Shown one piece after another: positions 63,310 to 64,000 of a stretch of DNA of 64,000 nt. The DNA lies in the NCBI RefSeq assembly GCF_008638365.1, contig NZ_VWVU01000003.1:62001-126000 (forward strand), in the 5' to 3' direction. Under the pieces are notes generated by a model that saw only the letters and a list, made by a program, of their open reading frames with translations, did not search any database and was not told where the DNA came from. The stretch's first letter is position 1, and every line of letters begins with the position of its first letter. A program made the position numbers and the translations under genes. The DNA is from Nocardiopsis quinghaiensis. GTDB taxonomy: Bacteria; Actinomycetota; Actinomycetes; Streptosporangiales; Streptosporangiaceae.

Positions 63310-63706
63310 GGCACGATCCCGCCGTGGCGATGGGCATCGACTCCTGCTTGCGCCACTTCTCGGAGGTGGGGGTGCCGCTGGACGACGGCTACTCGGTCTG
63401 CGGCGTGATCACCCCGGTCAAGCCGTCACGCCACCGCGCGAACCGAACCGGAGCGCCCTGCCCGATGTCCATGAGAGGTGGAGACGCCGTCGTCACGCGC
63501 ACTCCTCAGGACGCATCACCGTGGAGCACGCCGTGGCCGACCGCAGACGCTGGAAGCAGCCGACGCGCTGGATCCACCGGCGCGAGAACCCCCCGACCAC
63601 CTGGCGGGCCGTCGCGGGGCTGGTCTCCGACCGCACCGCGAACATCCGGAAAGCAAGGCGGACGGGGCCGTCACACCTCGCCCGCTGTCACGCACCAACT
63701 CGTTAA
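63310..63706 (+). pseudogene. C-terminal fragment of a type A IS5-family transposase
   Basis: The first part in one frame reads AMGIDSCLRHFSEVGVPLDDGY, matching the DDE region of the 3-kb element. After a frameshift near 63400 it reads HPGQAVTPPREPNRSALPD, HAHSSGRITVEHAVADRRRW and WRAVAGLVSDRTANIRKARR. The N-terminal two-thirds is missing. At its 3' end it carries the shared IS terminal sequence 63681-63703. Confidence 0.78.
63681..63703. repeat. IS terminal sequence (type A), partner of 4174-4196
   Basis: 22 of 23 bases match the 4.2-kb copy; here it ends the plus-strand remnant. Confidence 0.7.
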
Positions 63707-63744
63707 GAGCCCATCTCATCTGGATTCTCGGCAACCTGGCCGGG
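63707..63744. repeat. Left end of type C IS, related to the solo end at 21233-21270
   Basis: Begins GAGCCCATCTCATCTGGA and directly abuts the type A end. The transposase start (63750) follows within a few bases. Confidence 0.6.
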
Positions 63745-63749
63745 CGTCG

Positions 63750-64000
63750 ATGGTTGAACGCCTTGTGCCGGATGAGCTGTGGGGGCTGTTCCAGCGAGCG
63801 GTGCCCGAGGCGCCCACGCGCCCCCGGGGCGGCGGTCGACGCAGACACGAGGACCGTGAGGTGCTGGCCGCGGTCATCATGCGCGTCCTCAAGGGGGGAG
63901 CTGACAGGTCCCGATCCCGTCGACCGGTGAGGCAGGGGGTGAAGATCCACCTGATCACCGTCCGGGCCGGTCTGCCCCTGTCCGTGGCGGCCCCCGGGGC
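63750..64000 (+). pseudogene. IS5/IS112-like transposase with internal deletion and frameshift, continues past window
   Basis: ATG 63750 starts MVERLVPDELWGLFQRAVP and RPRGGGRRRHEDREVLAAV, the N-terminus of a common actinobacterial IS5-family transposase. Around codon 47 it jumps to VLKGG, which in intact homologues lies about 75 residues further, so the middle has been deleted. GELTGPDPVDR appears in another frame, then KIHLITVRAGLPLSV resumes. It is not functional as read. Confidence 0.75.

Overview
The window looks like chromosomal sequence from a high-GC actinomycete of the Nocardiopsis/Streptomyces kind. Third codon positions are almost all G or C, GTG starts are common, several genes look leaderless, and there is mycothiol-type formaldehyde metabolism plus many actinobacterial families (DUF574-type SAM methyltransferase, SpoIIE-type phosphatase, DUF3817, DUF4352, lactococcin-972 system). 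I saw no rRNA, tRNA or CRISPR array. The species is inference.

Layout. 0-3 kb: end of a lactococcin-972-type bacteriocin gene with its membrane partner and export ATPase. 3-4.2 kb: a decayed mosaic of two IS5-family transposases. 4.5-18.9 kb: metabolic and transport genes: an AMP-ligase split by an in-frame TAG, a PfkB kinase, two paralogous FVDDP-motif proteins, aconitase, an alpha/beta hydrolase, a frameshifted anhydroMurNAc kinase next to a sodium:solute symporter, a MerR regulator, a SulP permease and a spermidine-synthase-like protein. About 20.3-26.5 kb: a probable replaced or inserted block. It is bounded by a beheaded MFS gene on the left and a response regulator cut in its DNA-binding domain on the right. 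It carries a methyltransferase, an IS end, and a two-component system plus MacB/FtsX-like ABC exporter whose codon use differs from its neighbours.

26.5-40 kb: small membrane proteins, a PPOX protein, a Bcr/CflA-like exporter, a glycosyltransferase-like protein, a GNAT gene broken by a 4-bp repeat, the mscR/metallo-hydrolase formaldehyde operon, a MarR gene with paired palindromic operators, and secreted Tat amidase and PI-PLC-like enzymes. 40-43 kb: a beta-lactamase divergent from a LysR gene that overlaps a second serine-active-site gene, the arrangement of Streptomyces cacaoi blaL/blaA/blaB. 43-45 kb: lysG/lysE. 45-50 kb: rhaI-rhaD-rhaB L-rhamnose operon behind a clear promoter with repeated operator-like sites. 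50-54.6 kb: methionine aminopeptidase, a second class A beta-lactamase homologue that lacks the catalytic Glu166 equivalent, and a zinc alcohol dehydrogenase. 55-63 kb: a SpoIIE phosphatase, a SAM methyltransferase, a creatininase-family protein, membrane proteins, a phospholipase D/cardiolipin synthase-like enzyme and a CNNM/CBS transporter. 63.3-64 kb: two more transposase remnants, one from the same IS family as the element at 3-4 kb.

The most unusual items are the deacylation-deficient-looking beta-lactamase at 52.1-53.0 kb, the bacteriocin locus with a perfect hairpin between toxin and immunity genes, and the acquired two-component/ABC cassette with 11-bp repeats in front of its exporter and Met/Gly-rich outward-facing loops.
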